The notes under the pieces: generated by a model
What the model was told of the DNA's origin: nothing
What the model saw: the letters and a program-made list of their open reading frames with translations, nothing else
Databases searched by the model: none
Program-made: the position numbers and the translations under genes
Assembly: GCF_022770205.1 (NCBI RefSeq)
Contig: NZ_JALEIK010000031.1
Span: 1-36,159 of the forward strand
Reading direction: 5' to 3'
Length of the DNA stretch: 36,159 nucleotides
Source: Helicobacter sp.
Lineage (GTDB): Bacteria > Campylobacterota > Campylobacteria > Campylobacterales > Helicobacteraceae
Shown here: in pieces, positions 24,314 to 32,920 of the stretch
Layout: every line of letters starts with the position of its first letter
Numbering within the stretch: the stretch's first letter is position 1

Positions 24314-25551
24314 TGCTAAAACAAAGTCTAATCTTCTACCTTGTGCGCCGTTATTTGCGTTTCAATAAGACGCAGCCCTTCATCTCCATTACAGCCATTC
24401 TAGCGTTTTTAGGCGTTAGCATTGGGGTGATGGTGCTCATTGTTGCAATGGCATTAATGAATGGCTTTGATAAGGAATTTGAACGCAAATTGTTCATTAT
24501 GAATTATCCTATAACAATGGTAAGTGCCGGCTTTGATCGCCCAAATGAAGAGCTTTTAGAAGATTTAGAAAACAACTTCAAACATCTAAAATTTAGCCCC
24601 TTTATCCAAACACAAGCACTTTCAAAAGCAAATGAACGCATTGAGGGTGCAGCAGTTTTTGGTGTGGATTTCTTGCGCGAGAGTGCAATCAATCCTGTTT
24701 TTAATGAAGCCTTGCTTGCCACACAGCAGAATTTTAAAGAAAGGCTCGGTGAAACCTATATGACTGAAACCTTTCAAATCATCATTGGAAAAACACTTCA
24801 AGAGCAGTTTGGTTTGCAGTTTCATTCTAATTTATTGCTCATTTTTACACAATTTAGCCCAACAGCAATTAGTCTAACGCCCACAATGAAACGCTTTAGC
24901 GTAGTAGGCACATTTAATTCTGGACTGATTGCCTATGATAAAAGCTACATTTACACTACCCTAGAAGCTTTGCGCACCATTAAAGCAATGCCGCAAGATG
25001 CATATGATGGAATCCATATTCACTCACAAAATCCGCAAAAAGACATTATCGCTTTAAAAGAAAAATATCCCCATATGCACTTTGTAGGATGGTGGGAGCA
25101 AAATGGCAATTTCTTTGCCGCCCTAGAGCTAGAAAAACGCGCCCTATTTATCGTGCTTATGCTCATTATCTTAGTGGCGTCTTTAAATATCATTAGCTCG
25201 CTTTTAATGACCGTGATGAATCGTCGCAAAGAAATCGCCCTGCTTTTAACAATGGGAGCAAGCACTAAAGAGATTAAAAAAACTTTTTTGTATCTAGGCA
25301 ACGCCATAGGCATTAGTGGAATCCTAGTGGGTGCGATTTTAGCTGCAATCATTCTCTTTGTGCTTGCAAACTTTCCTATTATTTCACTCCCAGCTGATGT
25401 TTATGGAAGCGATAAACTCCCTTTAGAACTCTCTTTGATTGATTTAGCCTCTATTCTTATAGGCTCTTTTATCATTGTATTTTTCTCTTCCTATTATCCA
25501 GCAACAAAGGCAACGCAAATTAATCCATTGCAAGTTCTACGCAATGAGTAA
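24313..25551 (+). CDS. LolC/LolE-family lipoprotein-releasing ABC permease
   Basis: A 412-residue permease with the FtsX/MacB topology: one N-terminal membrane helix (about 22-46), a long periplasmic domain (about 50-265), then three helices (about 270-300, 320-350, 375-400). SITAILAFLGVSIGVMVLIV and MTVMNRRKEIALLLTMGAS are typical LolC/E blocks. Such permeases extract lipoproteins from the inner membrane for the Lol pathway. Epsilonproteobacteria appear to use a single permease rather than a C/E pair, so I give no gene symbol. The ATPase (LolD) is not in the window. Confidence 0.88.
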   Translation: MLKQSLIFYLVRRYLRFNKTQPFISITAILAFLGVSIGVMVLIVAMALMNGFDKEFERKLFIMNYPITMVSAGFDRPNEELLEDLENNFKHLKFSPFIQTQALSKANERIEGAAVFGVDFLRESAINPVFNEALLATQQNFKERLGETYMTETFQIIIGKTLQEQFGLQFHSNLLLIFTQFSPTAISLTPTMKRFSVVGTFNSGLIAYDKSYIYTTLEALRTIKAMPQDAYDGIHIHSQNPQKDIIALKEKYPHMHFVGWWEQNGNFFAALELEKRALFIVLMLIILVASLNIISSLLMTVMNRRKEIALLLTMGASTKEIKKTFLYLGNAIGISGILVGAILAAIILFVLANFPIISLPADVYGSDKLPLELSLIDLASILIGSFIIVFFSSYYPATKATQINPLQVLRNE

Positions 25552-26416
25552 AACTGACAAACAATTTGAAAAAATCTTTATAGAAATCACAAATTTTTGT
25601 GGCTTAGATTGCAGTTTTTGCACACCACAAAAGGAAGCAAAAGCAACAATGCCACTAGAACTTTTTAGCAAAATCACACAAGAAATCTCCCCACATACAA
25701 AACTTTGCGCTTTACATATTCTAGGTGATCCTTTGAGCATAAATTCCCTAAAAGATTATTTAGATTCCGCACAAAACTTAAAACTTGAAATTACCACAAG
25801 TGGATTCTTTTTTAATGCTAAAAACACCATTCTTTTACTAGAGCATAAAAACATACACCAAATCAATATCTCGCTCACTAGCGCACTTTATCAAAAGCAA
25901 CCCATCGCATTAGAATCGTATTTACAAAAAGTCTTAGACTTCTGCCAAGAGCACCAAAGAATACAAAGTGAGAAGTTTATCAATTTACGCTTATGGAATC
26001 TAAAACCAAATCTTAAAACACCAAAATGCAATACACGCATTTATGAAGCCTTACAAAAACATTTTAAGCTACCTTCACTATCCCCGCTTAAAATGCGCCT
26101 TGCCTATAAAATCCATTTAATCGGTGCGCCATTTTTTGAGTGGGCAGATACAAACCGCACAGAAAAACAACACACAGGTTTTTGCTATGGGGCTAGCAAA
26201 CAACTTGGAATCCTATGTGATGGACGCATTGTGCCTTGCTGTTTTGATGCAAAAGGGGAAATCACATTAGGAAATCTCAAAACACAAAGTTTTCAAGAAA
26301 TTTTAAATTCTAAACGCAGAATAGATTTAATCAATCATTTCAAAAACAACAAGCGCATTGAAGAATTTTGCCAAGCTTGCAAATACCCAGAATACCTTAA
26401 AAAAGAAGCCTTTTAA
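25544..26416 (+). CDS. Radical SAM protein with SPASM-like C-terminal cysteines
   Basis: A 290-residue protein. CGLDCSFC (19-26) is the CxxxCxxC motif that binds the radical SAM iron-sulfur cluster. The C-terminal part has GFCYGASKQLGILCDGRIVPCC and a final CQAC, the pattern of a SPASM-type auxiliary cluster domain, although shorter than usual. Such proteins often modify peptides or tRNA, but no precursor peptide is visible nearby, so the substrate is unknown. I start at ATG 25544, overlapping the permease by 8 nt; the upstream frame to 25475 lies inside that gene. It is probably the third gene of the secA transcript. Confidence 0.85.
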   Translation: MSKTDKQFEKIFIEITNFCGLDCSFCTPQKEAKATMPLELFSKITQEISPHTKLCALHILGDPLSINSLKDYLDSAQNLKLEITTSGFFFNAKNTILLLEHKNIHQINISLTSALYQKQPIALESYLQKVLDFCQEHQRIQSEKFINLRLWNLKPNLKTPKCNTRIYEALQKHFKLPSLSPLKMRLAYKIHLIGAPFFEWADTNRTEKQHTGFCYGASKQLGILCDGRIVPCCFDAKGEITLGNLKTQSFQEILNSKRRIDLINHFKNNKRIEEFCQACKYPEYLKKEAF

Positions 26417-26485
26417 ACACGGAATCCAAAACAGCAAATTCCGATTCCAACTTTTAGCATCCCACATTCTTACAAACCAACAATA

Positions 26486-26584
26486 GCCTTTTAGGATTTT
26501 AAACTTTTCAAACAAAAAAAAGGAAACCTGAAATTGCAAGCAATTTCTTCCTTATTGTCTGTAAAATTTAAAATCCTAAAAGGC
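26486..26584. repeat. 99-nt nested inverted repeat between convergent genes
   Basis: Outer arms 26486-26503 and 26567-26584 are perfect 18-nt inverses (GCCTTTTAGGATTTTAAA and its complement), extended by TTTT/AAAA after a bulged C. Inside, AAGGAA (26520-26525) pairs with TTCCTT (26548-26553) and GAAATTGC (26530-26537) with GCAATTTC (26540-26547) around loop AA. Neither 3' arm is followed by a T-run on its strand, so a simple terminator is a poor fit. It may be a small mobile repeat or a structured RNA. The rest of the 220-nt gap (26417-26636) has no gene, only this and the dcuA terminator. Confidence 0.75.
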
Positions 26585-26603
26585 TTATTTAAAAACTAAG
26601 CAA

Positions 26604-26630
26604 GAAATAATAAAACTACCCCAAAAGGGG
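26604..26630 (-). terminator. Rho-independent terminator of dcuA
   Basis: On the minus strand CCCC-TTTT-GGGG (26630-26619) is followed by TAGTTTTATTATTT, just after the dcuA stop. This ends the aspA-dcuA transcript. Confidence 0.65.
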
Positions 26631-26636
26631 AGCTTA

Positions 26637-27980
26637 TTAGAATAATGCAGTGGCTACAAAGCCTAGCACAACACTAAAAATAATTGCCAAAACGCCCGGA
26701 ATTAAAAACGCGTGGTTAAACACATATTTACCAAGCCTTGTAGAATCTGTATCATCCATTTGCACCGCACCTAAAAGTGTGGGATAAGTAGGAAGCACAA
26801 AAAGCGCAGAAACTGCTGCAAATGAAGCAACAAGTATATAAGAATCCGCAGGATTTGCTGCTGTGATTCCTAATGCTGCAACAACAACGGGGGTGATTGC
26901 CTTTGCAGTTGCCGCTTGAGAATAAAGAAGCATTGCTGCAAAAAAGAAAATCACAGCTAACAACGAAGGCACTTGTTGCACCCAATCTCCTGCTAAATCT
27001 TTAATCTCCTCTGTATAACCACCCACAAATGTATTCCCAAGCCAAGCAACGCCAAGAACACAAACGCAAGCTACCATACCAGATTTAAACACACTAGTAT
27101 CAGCAATTTTGCCTGTTTCAACTTTACACAAAATTACAATAAATGTTGCAACTGCAAGCATAAAACTCATAATCGCCGCATCTCTAGGAACAATAACATT
27201 TTCAATGAACACCGGCTTGCCACCGATTTTTGAAATTGCCGTTGCATATAAAACAACCAACAAAACGCCGATTAAAAAGATTCCAACAGAAAGTTTTGCA
27301 CCCTTTTTTAATTCCATATTTTGCGCACCAACTGCAGGTTTAACCAAACCTTGCGCTAACCTTTCTTGATAGACGGGATCTTTGCTTAAATCAAGATTAG
27401 AAAACATTGTCATCACAAATGCTGTGAGCATACAAGCAATAAATGTCGTTGGAATCCAAATTCCAAGCAATAGCGGGTAACTCCAACCAAGCGGCTCTAG
27501 CACGCCTGTCATATAAACAACAGCGGCACTAACAGGGCTTGCAGTGATTGCAATTTGGCTTGCAACAACTGCAATAGAAAGCGGAGCAGATGGCTTAATA
27601 TTTTGCTCTTTTGCAACTTCTACAATGACTGGAATCATTGAAAACGCTGTGTGTCCCGTCCCAGCTAGTAGCGTTAAAACATAAGTCACAGTGGGTGCAA
27701 GATAGTTAATATACTTAGGGTTTGCGCGTAAAACTTTCTCTGCAATCTGCACTAAATAATCTAATCCCCCTGCAAGTTGCATTGCTGAGATTGCAGAGAT
27801 AACGGACATAATAATCAAAATAACATCCCAAGGAATGCTACCGGGATTCATTCCTAAAACCAAACCTAAAATCACAACACCTATACCACCTGCATAACCA
27901 ATTCCGATTCCACCTAAGCGAATCCCTACAAAAATTGCCCCAAGCAAAACAATAATTTGAAGTATTAGTGTAATATCCAT
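26637..27980 (-). CDS. dcuA: Anaerobic C4-dicarboxylate transporter DcuA
   Basis: A 447-residue DcuA/B-family inner-membrane protein, all hydrophobic segments with short loops. GGIGIGYAGGIGVVILGLVL (about 24-43) and LAGTGHTAFSMIPVIVEVA (about 105-123) are DcuA hallmarks. Dcu carriers exchange fumarate, malate or aspartate for succinate during fumarate respiration. Lying 28 nt behind aspA on the same strand, it most likely imports aspartate in exchange for succinate while AspA releases fumarate. The distinction DcuA versus DcuB rests on this context and overall look. Confidence 0.93.
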   Translation of the reverse strand: MDITLILQIIVLLGAIFVGIRLGGIGIGYAGGIGVVILGLVLGMNPGSIPWDVILIIMSVISAISAMQLAGGLDYLVQIAEKVLRANPKYINYLAPTVTYVLTLLAGTGHTAFSMIPVIVEVAKEQNIKPSAPLSIAVVASQIAITASPVSAAVVYMTGVLEPLGWSYPLLLGIWIPTTFIACMLTAFVMTMFSNLDLSKDPVYQERLAQGLVKPAVGAQNMELKKGAKLSVGIFLIGVLLVVLYATAISKIGGKPVFIENVIVPRDAAIMSFMLAVATFIVILCKVETGKIADTSVFKSGMVACVCVLGVAWLGNTFVGGYTEEIKDLAGDWVQQVPSLLAVIFFFAAMLLYSQAATAKAITPVVVAALGITAANPADSYILVASFAAVSALFVLPTYPTLLGAVQMDDTDSTRLGKYVFNHAFLIPGVLAIIFSVVLGFVATALF

Positions 27981-28008
27981 TTTCCCTTATTCCTCCTTTT
28001 TGTAAAAA

Positions 28009-29421
28009 TTAAGCGTCTTTTTTCTTTTTCATTTGTGGATTTAACATATTTTGTGGATCTAAAATTTTGTCAATCTCTTCTTTAGGCAGATAACCTCTCT
28101 CTAAACAAATATCACCCACTGATTTACCCGTTTGCAATGCCTCTTTTGCAATGCTTGCGGATTTTTCATAACCAAGCACAGGATTAAATGCTGTTACGAT
28201 TCCAATAGAATTAAGCACAGATTGCTTGCAAGCCTCAGCATTTGCACTTAAGTGTTTTACAGCTTTTCGTGCTAGCGTCTGCATTGCATTTTCTAAAATC
28301 ACTAAGGAATTAAAAAGTGCATAGGCAATTCCGGGTTCTACTGCGTTAAGCTCAAACTCACCCCTTTCACTACAAAGCATAATTGTTGTGTCATTTCCAA
28401 TGACTTCATAGCAAGCTTCTTGCACAACTTCGCAAATGACAGGATTTACCTTTCCAGGCATTATAGAGCTTCCTGGTTGCATTTTTGGCAAGTTAATCTC
28501 GCCTAAACCACATCTAGGACCAGAATTCATTAAACGCATATCATTTGCGATTTTGTTTAATCTCACCGCTGCTGTTTTTAACGCACCACTTACAAAGACA
28601 AAATCCGCTGTATCCTGTGTTGCAGCGATTAAATCTGCTGCTGGCTTATACTCTACGCCTGTAATGTCTTTAAGCTTTTTCTCTACAAGATTCTTATAAT
28701 CTGGGTGGCAGTTAATCCCCGTCCCAATAGCAGTTGCACCCATATTCAAAGTTTCCATTACACTTCTTGCATAGGTTAATCTCTCAATATCTGTTTTGAT
28801 ATATGTAGCAAAGGCGTTAAATGTGTTTCCTAAAGTCGTAGGAACGGCATCTTCAAGCTCTGTCCTCCCCATTTTAATCATATCTTTAAAATCTTTTGCC
28901 TTAATTTCAAGCTCATTTTTTAGCTCATCCATAGCTTTTAGCAAATCGCCTAATTTTGCGTGTGTTGCCACTTTAATGGAGCTTGGATAAGTGTCATTTG
29001 TGGATTGCCCTAAGTTTGTATGATCATTTGGGTGAAGGTATTGATACTCTCCCTTTTTATGCCCCATACTCTCTAATGCAATATTTGTAAGCACTTCATT
29101 CACATTCATATTAGTTGAAGTTCCTGCACCCCCTTGGATCATATCCACAACAAATTGATCCATAAACTCACCAGCAATTAGCCTATCGCAAGCTTTTACT
29201 AAGGCATCTGCTTTCTCTGCATCTAAAACGCCTACTTCTTTATTTGCAAGTGCTGCTGCCTTTTTAATTTGCGCAAATGCCTTAATAAAGAAAGGATAAT
29301 CCTTCAACTTTCTCCCAGTCATTTGAAAATTATCTACTGCCCTAAAAGTTTGCACACCATAATAGACATCGTCAGAAATCTCTAACTCACCAATAAAATC
29401 GTGCTCTTTTCTAGTTCCCAT
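28009..29421 (-). CDS. aspA: Aspartate ammonia-lyase (aspartase)
   Basis: AspA deaminates L-aspartate to fumarate and ammonia in the cytoplasm. The 470-residue length is that of the aspartase/fumarase superfamily. GSSIMPGKVNPV (about 319-330) is the superfamily catalytic loop, and the N-terminal RKEHDFIGE and HPNDHTNLGQSTNDTYPS (substrate site) are aspartase rather than fumarase in style. In Campylobacter and Helicobacter this supplies fumarate for respiration and nitrogen from aspartate. AAGAGG lies 7 nt before the ATG, and the leader has several dyads (29428-29498). Confidence 0.96.
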   Translation of the reverse strand: MGTRKEHDFIGELEISDDVYYGVQTFRAVDNFQMTGRKLKDYPFFIKAFAQIKKAAALANKEVGVLDAEKADALVKACDRLIAGEFMDQFVVDMIQGGAGTSTNMNVNEVLTNIALESMGHKKGEYQYLHPNDHTNLGQSTNDTYPSSIKVATHAKLGDLLKAMDELKNELEIKAKDFKDMIKMGRTELEDAVPTTLGNTFNAFATYIKTDIERLTYARSVMETLNMGATAIGTGINCHPDYKNLVEKKLKDITGVEYKPAADLIAATQDTADFVFVSGALKTAAVRLNKIANDMRLMNSGPRCGLGEINLPKMQPGSSIMPGKVNPVICEVVQEACYEVIGNDTTIMLCSERGEFELNAVEPGIAYALFNSLVILENAMQTLARKAVKHLSANAEACKQSVLNSIGIVTAFNPVLGYEKSASIAKEALQTGKSVGDICLERGYLPKEEIDKILDPQNMLNPQMKKKKDA

Positions 29422-29427
29422 AATAGA

Positions 29428-29498
29428 CCTCTTAAAGAATTTTGGATTTAAAGATTACTATGAATAATCTTTATGTAGTGAATATTACATCAAAGAGG
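29428..29498 (-). promoter_or_regulatory. aspA leader with three nested dyads
   Basis: CCTCTT (29428-29433) faces AAGAGG (29493-29498). Within them AGATTA/TAATCT (29452-29457, 29465-29470) and ATGTA/TACAT (29473-29477, 29486-29490, spacing 8) are perfect inverted pairs. The outer pair would sequester the AAGAGG-type ribosome site of aspA on the mRNA. The ATGTA-N8-TACAT dyad could instead be a transcription-factor site. No clear -10 was identified. Confidence 0.35.
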
Positions 29499-29548
29499 CT
29501 TATTATTTTTAGCTTGAAAAAATATAATTTATTTTTTTAAGCTTACCA

Positions 29549-30916
29549 TTAAATATCTTTTAACACTCCGTTTTTACGCTCATAAAGAATCATTCCAGCT
29601 GTCACAAAAGTGGCACATAAAATCCCTAAAGGATAGGCAAGCATCACTCCTAAAAAGCCATAAAAACTAGGCAAAATTACCACAAAAAGCAGTGCAAACA
29701 CAAGCGTATAAGAAAATGTAATCATAAAAGAACTCATCGTGCGCTGGATGGATTGAAAAAAGATTGCACTCACAATATTCACACCAAGCAAAGCATAGCC
29801 TAAGAAATATAGCCGCACAGAATCTTGCGTATCCTTTAGCAAATGCACATCACGCATTGCAATATCATTGGGCAAAAACCAACTAATAAGATAGGGGGAA
29901 CACACATAAAAAAACCCATACAAAACAATTCCGCCCACTAAACTAAACAATAAACCAAATTTAAAAATCCCCATCACGCGCCCCATTAACTTTGCTCCAT
30001 AATTAAAGCTCGCAATAGGTTGCACACCTTGCGCCATAGATAAGAGAATTGTAAAAGGTATGATTCCAATATACATAATCACGCTATAAATTGCTAGCCC
30101 CCTATCGCCTGCAATGCTAACAATAGTGTGGTTAAAAATTAACATCATCACACTAACACTAACCTCAGAACTACTCTGTGGGATTCCATTTTTTGTGGCA
30201 TTTAAAAGTGCATAAACATCAAAAGAACGCACTAAAAATAAATCTCCCTTTTTGCGCAAAAAATGCTGGAGTAAAATACACATTCCAATGCCGTGTCCTA
30301 AAAGCGTAGCTAATGCACTGCTTGCGATTCCAAGCTCTAAGATAAATAGAAATATATAATTTAAAATGATATTAGAAAATGCACCCACTATCATTGCTAC
30401 CATTGCTAAAACCGGCTGTTTGTCATTGATTGCAAAGATGTCCAACATCGGATGCAACACAATAATAAACGCTCCTAGATAAATCACTTCTGTGTAATCC
30501 CTAACAAAAGGCAAAAGTTGCTTGCTACTTCCAAGCATTAAAGCAATGGAATCGCTAAAGAGAAACAAAAGGATTCCACCAAGCACACTAGTTATAAGCC
30601 CAAAATAAAAGACAGAGCTAAATACAACCCTTGCGTGCAAGGCTTTATTCCGCCCTAAAAAATACGCAGCCATTGTTGCTCCTCCTACACTAAAGAGCAA
30701 CTCAAAAGCAATTAACACAGGAAAAATAGGCCAAGCAATTCCAATAGCAGCAAGCGCATTTTCGCCTAATTTTTTACCAACAAAGATTCCATCCATCGTA
30801 GAATAACTAGAGAGGGCAAGCATTGCAATGAGTGCGGGCAAAAAATAAGAGAAAAATAATTTTGGGATTCCCAGTGTTTTTAACTCTTCTTTTGATTTTT
30901 GCACAGATTGCGCCAT
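29549..30916 (-). CDS. MATE-family multidrug/cation exporter
   Basis: A 455-residue polytopic protein with about 12 membrane segments in two similar halves, as in MATE exporters of the MepA/NorM type, which expel drugs or metabolites against Na+ or H+. SSYSTMDGIFVGKKLGENAL near the N terminus and AQGVQPIASFNYGA (about 307-320) are clear family signatures. The start at 30916 is 5 nt from AGGAG; the ATG three bases earlier is only 2 nt away. The 3' side has an AT-rich hairpin (AGCTT/AAGCT) without a good T-run. Confidence 0.9.
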   Translation of the reverse strand: MAQSVQKSKEELKTLGIPKLFFSYFLPALIAMLALSSYSTMDGIFVGKKLGENALAAIGIAWPIFPVLIAFELLFSVGGATMAAYFLGRNKALHARVVFSSVFYFGLITSVLGGILLFLFSDSIALMLGSSKQLLPFVRDYTEVIYLGAFIIVLHPMLDIFAINDKQPVLAMVAMIVGAFSNIILNYIFLFILELGIASSALATLLGHGIGMCILLQHFLRKKGDLFLVRSFDVYALLNATKNGIPQSSSEVSVSVMMLIFNHTIVSIAGDRGLAIYSVIMYIGIIPFTILLSMAQGVQPIASFNYGAKLMGRVMGIFKFGLLFSLVGGIVLYGFFYVCSPYLISWFLPNDIAMRDVHLLKDTQDSVRLYFLGYALLGVNIVSAIFFQSIQRTMSSFMITFSYTLVFALLFVVILPSFYGFLGVMLAYPLGILCATFVTAGMILYERKNGVLKDI

Positions 30917-31102
30917 CATTTCTCCTAATCTAGCTTCTTAAATTCTAAAATCAAATTTTAGCACAACTCTTACTTAACAAGCTTTTTAAAGCTCCAACAT
31001 AGAATCCTTTTTACAACTCCCTAGAATCCTTTGCATTTTTGAAACATTCTTTCTTTTTTTGTAAAAAATTTTCTTACTTTTTTAAAAAATAAAGTTTCCT
31101 TT

Positions 31103-31111
31103 TGATAAAAT
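31103..31111 (+). promoter_or_regulatory. Extended -10 of petABC
   Basis: TGATAAAAT fits the extended -10 consensus, about 50 nt before the petA ribosome site AGGAGG (31156-31161). A second weaker candidate, TACTAT at 31145-31150, lies closer. The 250-nt gap from the MATE gene holds nothing else that I can support. Confidence 0.4.
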
Positions 31112-31167
31112 CAAGGGTTTTAAATGCCTATTTTAAAAGATTGATACTATATTTTAGGAGGATAATG

Positions 31168-31671
31168 ATGGCAGAGAATGTCAAGCGTAGAGATTTCCTT
31201 GGTATGACTCTTGGGGCTGTTGCAGCTGTTGGTGTTGGCGCATCGCTTGTTGCAATGAAGTCTTCTTGGGATCCCTTACCAAGTGTTGTTTCAGCAGGAT
31301 TTACCACTGTTGATTTAAGCAGTATGCAAGAAGGAGAATATCGTCAAGTGGAATACAGGGGAACTCCCGTATATGTCATTAAAAAAACTGCAGCAATGCA
31401 GCAATGTGAGCAAAGAGATGTGGTTGTTGGAGAATCAAGTTATAGTGTTGGGATTCAAATTTGCACGCACTTAGGCTGTATTCCCTCTTATAATTCTAAC
31501 AACACAGAATTTCACTGCGCTTGCCACGGAGGACGCTTTGATGTGTGTGGCAGACAAGTCTTTGGTCCTCCTCCAAGCCCTATGGTAATTCCCCCTTTTA
31601 AAATTGATGGGACAAAATTAGTGCTAGGTGAAGAAGGTCCAGAATACCTAAAACTCACCGGCAAAGCATAA
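31168..31671 (+). CDS. petA: Ubiquinol-cytochrome c reductase Rieske iron-sulfur subunit
   Basis: A 167-residue Rieske protein. The N terminus has the twin-arginine motif RRDFLG (residues 8-13) and one hydrophobic segment (about 14-32), so it is Tat-exported and membrane-anchored. The [2Fe-2S] ligands are in CTHLGC (about 96-101) and CHGGRF (about 114-119). It passes electrons from quinol to cytochrome c1 in the bc1 complex. I start at ATG 31168, 6 nt after AGGAGG; the ATG at 31165 is only 3 nt away, and the frame upstream of that has no ribosome site. Confidence 0.95.
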   Translation: MAENVKRRDFLGMTLGAVAAVGVGASLVAMKSSWDPLPSVVSAGFTTVDLSSMQEGEYRQVEYRGTPVYVIKKTAAMQQCEQRDVVVGESSYSVGIQICTHLGCIPSYNSNNTEFHCACHGGRFDVCGRQVFGPPPSPMVIPPFKIDGTKLVLGEEGPEYLKLTGKA

Positions 31672-31681
31672 GGAGTAGCGT

Positions 31682-32911
31682 ATGGCACAAATTCAAAAAG
31701 CAAATGGTATTATTGATTGGCTAGATCAAAGGCTTGCAATTAAACCTTTAATAAAAGTTTTAATGACAGAATATTGGGTTCCAAAGAATATCAATTTCCT
31801 ATGGGCAATGGGTGTTGTTTTAGTTGTTTTATTTACGCTTTTAGTGATTTCTGGATTATTTTTATTAATGTATTATAAGCCTGATACTAAGCTTGCATTT
31901 GATAGTGTAAATTACACCATTATGCAAGAGGTGGCGTATGGCTGGTTTTGGAGACATTTACACGCCGTGAGTGCTTCTGTTTGCTTCTTAATCATTTACA
32001 TCCATATGTTTGTAGCAATCTATTATGGCTCTTACAAAAATGGGCGTGAGATGATTTGGATAACAGGAATGGTTCTCTTTGGATTATTCTCCGCAGAAGC
32101 ATTTAGCGGCTATATGCTACCTTGGGGGCAGATGAGTTATTGGGCAGCAGCAGTTATTACAAATTTATTTGGCGAAATCCCAATCATTGGTCCTGATTTA
32201 GTGGTATGGATTCGTGGTAACTTCATTGTTTCTGATGCAACACTTACAAGATTCTTTATGCTACATGTTGTCTTACTTCCTGTTGTAATTATGCTTGTGA
32301 TTGCTGTGCATTTCTATTCTTTAAGAATCCCACATGTTAATAATATGTATGGCGAAGAAATTGATTTTGAAAAGGAAGCGGAGAAGTTTAAAGCGGGCAA
32401 CAAAAAAGAATCTAAAGTGATTCCATTTTGGCCTATGTTCTTATCTAAAGACTTCTTTGTAGTAAGCTTTTTCTTGGCAATTTTATTCTATCTCACTTGT
32501 TACCATTATAGCTTTGCTCTAGATCCCATTAACTTTGATCCAGCAGATCATTTAAAAACCCCTCCGCACATTTATCCAGAGTGGTATTTCTTATGGAGTT
32601 ATGAGATTTTACGCGGATTCTTCTTTAGTGCAGATTTAGGGCTTATCGCATTTGGAATCGCAAATGTTGTGTTTATTTTGCTCCCTTGGTTAGATCGCAG
32701 TAAAGTTGTTGCACCAGCGCATAAACGCCCGGGCTTTATGGTTTTCTTTTGGTTATTAGTAGCAGATATGATCATCTTAACAATTTGGGGGAAACTCCCA
32801 CCAACAGGCATTAATGCCTACATCGGCTTTGCAGCAACAATAGCATTCTTAGTGCTATTATTTGTGTTTTTACCAATCATCACTAAGATTGAAGATAAAA
32901 AGCAGGCTTAA
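31682..32911 (+). CDS. petB: Cytochrome b subunit of the bc1 complex
   Basis: A 409-residue cytochrome b with both halves in one chain. Haem-ligand histidines are in WRHLHAVSA and YIHMF of the second helix region and in MLHVVLLPVV and VHFYSLR of the fourth. The PEWY motif of the quinol-oxidation site is present as PEWYFLWSYEILRG. A short soluble Lys-rich stretch (about 222-242) separates the two halves. The gene follows petA by 10 nt with AAGGAG as its ribosome site and precedes petC by 9 nt. Confidence 0.96.
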   Translation: MAQIQKANGIIDWLDQRLAIKPLIKVLMTEYWVPKNINFLWAMGVVLVVLFTLLVISGLFLLMYYKPDTKLAFDSVNYTIMQEVAYGWFWRHLHAVSASVCFLIIYIHMFVAIYYGSYKNGREMIWITGMVLFGLFSAEAFSGYMLPWGQMSYWAAAVITNLFGEIPIIGPDLVVWIRGNFIVSDATLTRFFMLHVVLLPVVIMLVIAVHFYSLRIPHVNNMYGEEIDFEKEAEKFKAGNKKESKVIPFWPMFLSKDFFVVSFFLAILFYLTCYHYSFALDPINFDPADHLKTPPHIYPEWYFLWSYEILRGFFFSADLGLIAFGIANVVFILLPWLDRSKVVAPAHKRPGFMVFFWLLVADMIILTIWGKLPPTGINAYIGFAATIAFLVLLFVFLPIITKIEDKKQA

Positions 32912-32920
32912 GGAGTCAGT

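Noticed and set aside
26421-26444. CGGAAT/ATTCCG inverted pair after the radical SAM gene as a terminator
   Set aside because: Only 6 bp with a 12-nt loop and no T-run; it is also likely to arise by chance from the frequent GGAATC motif.
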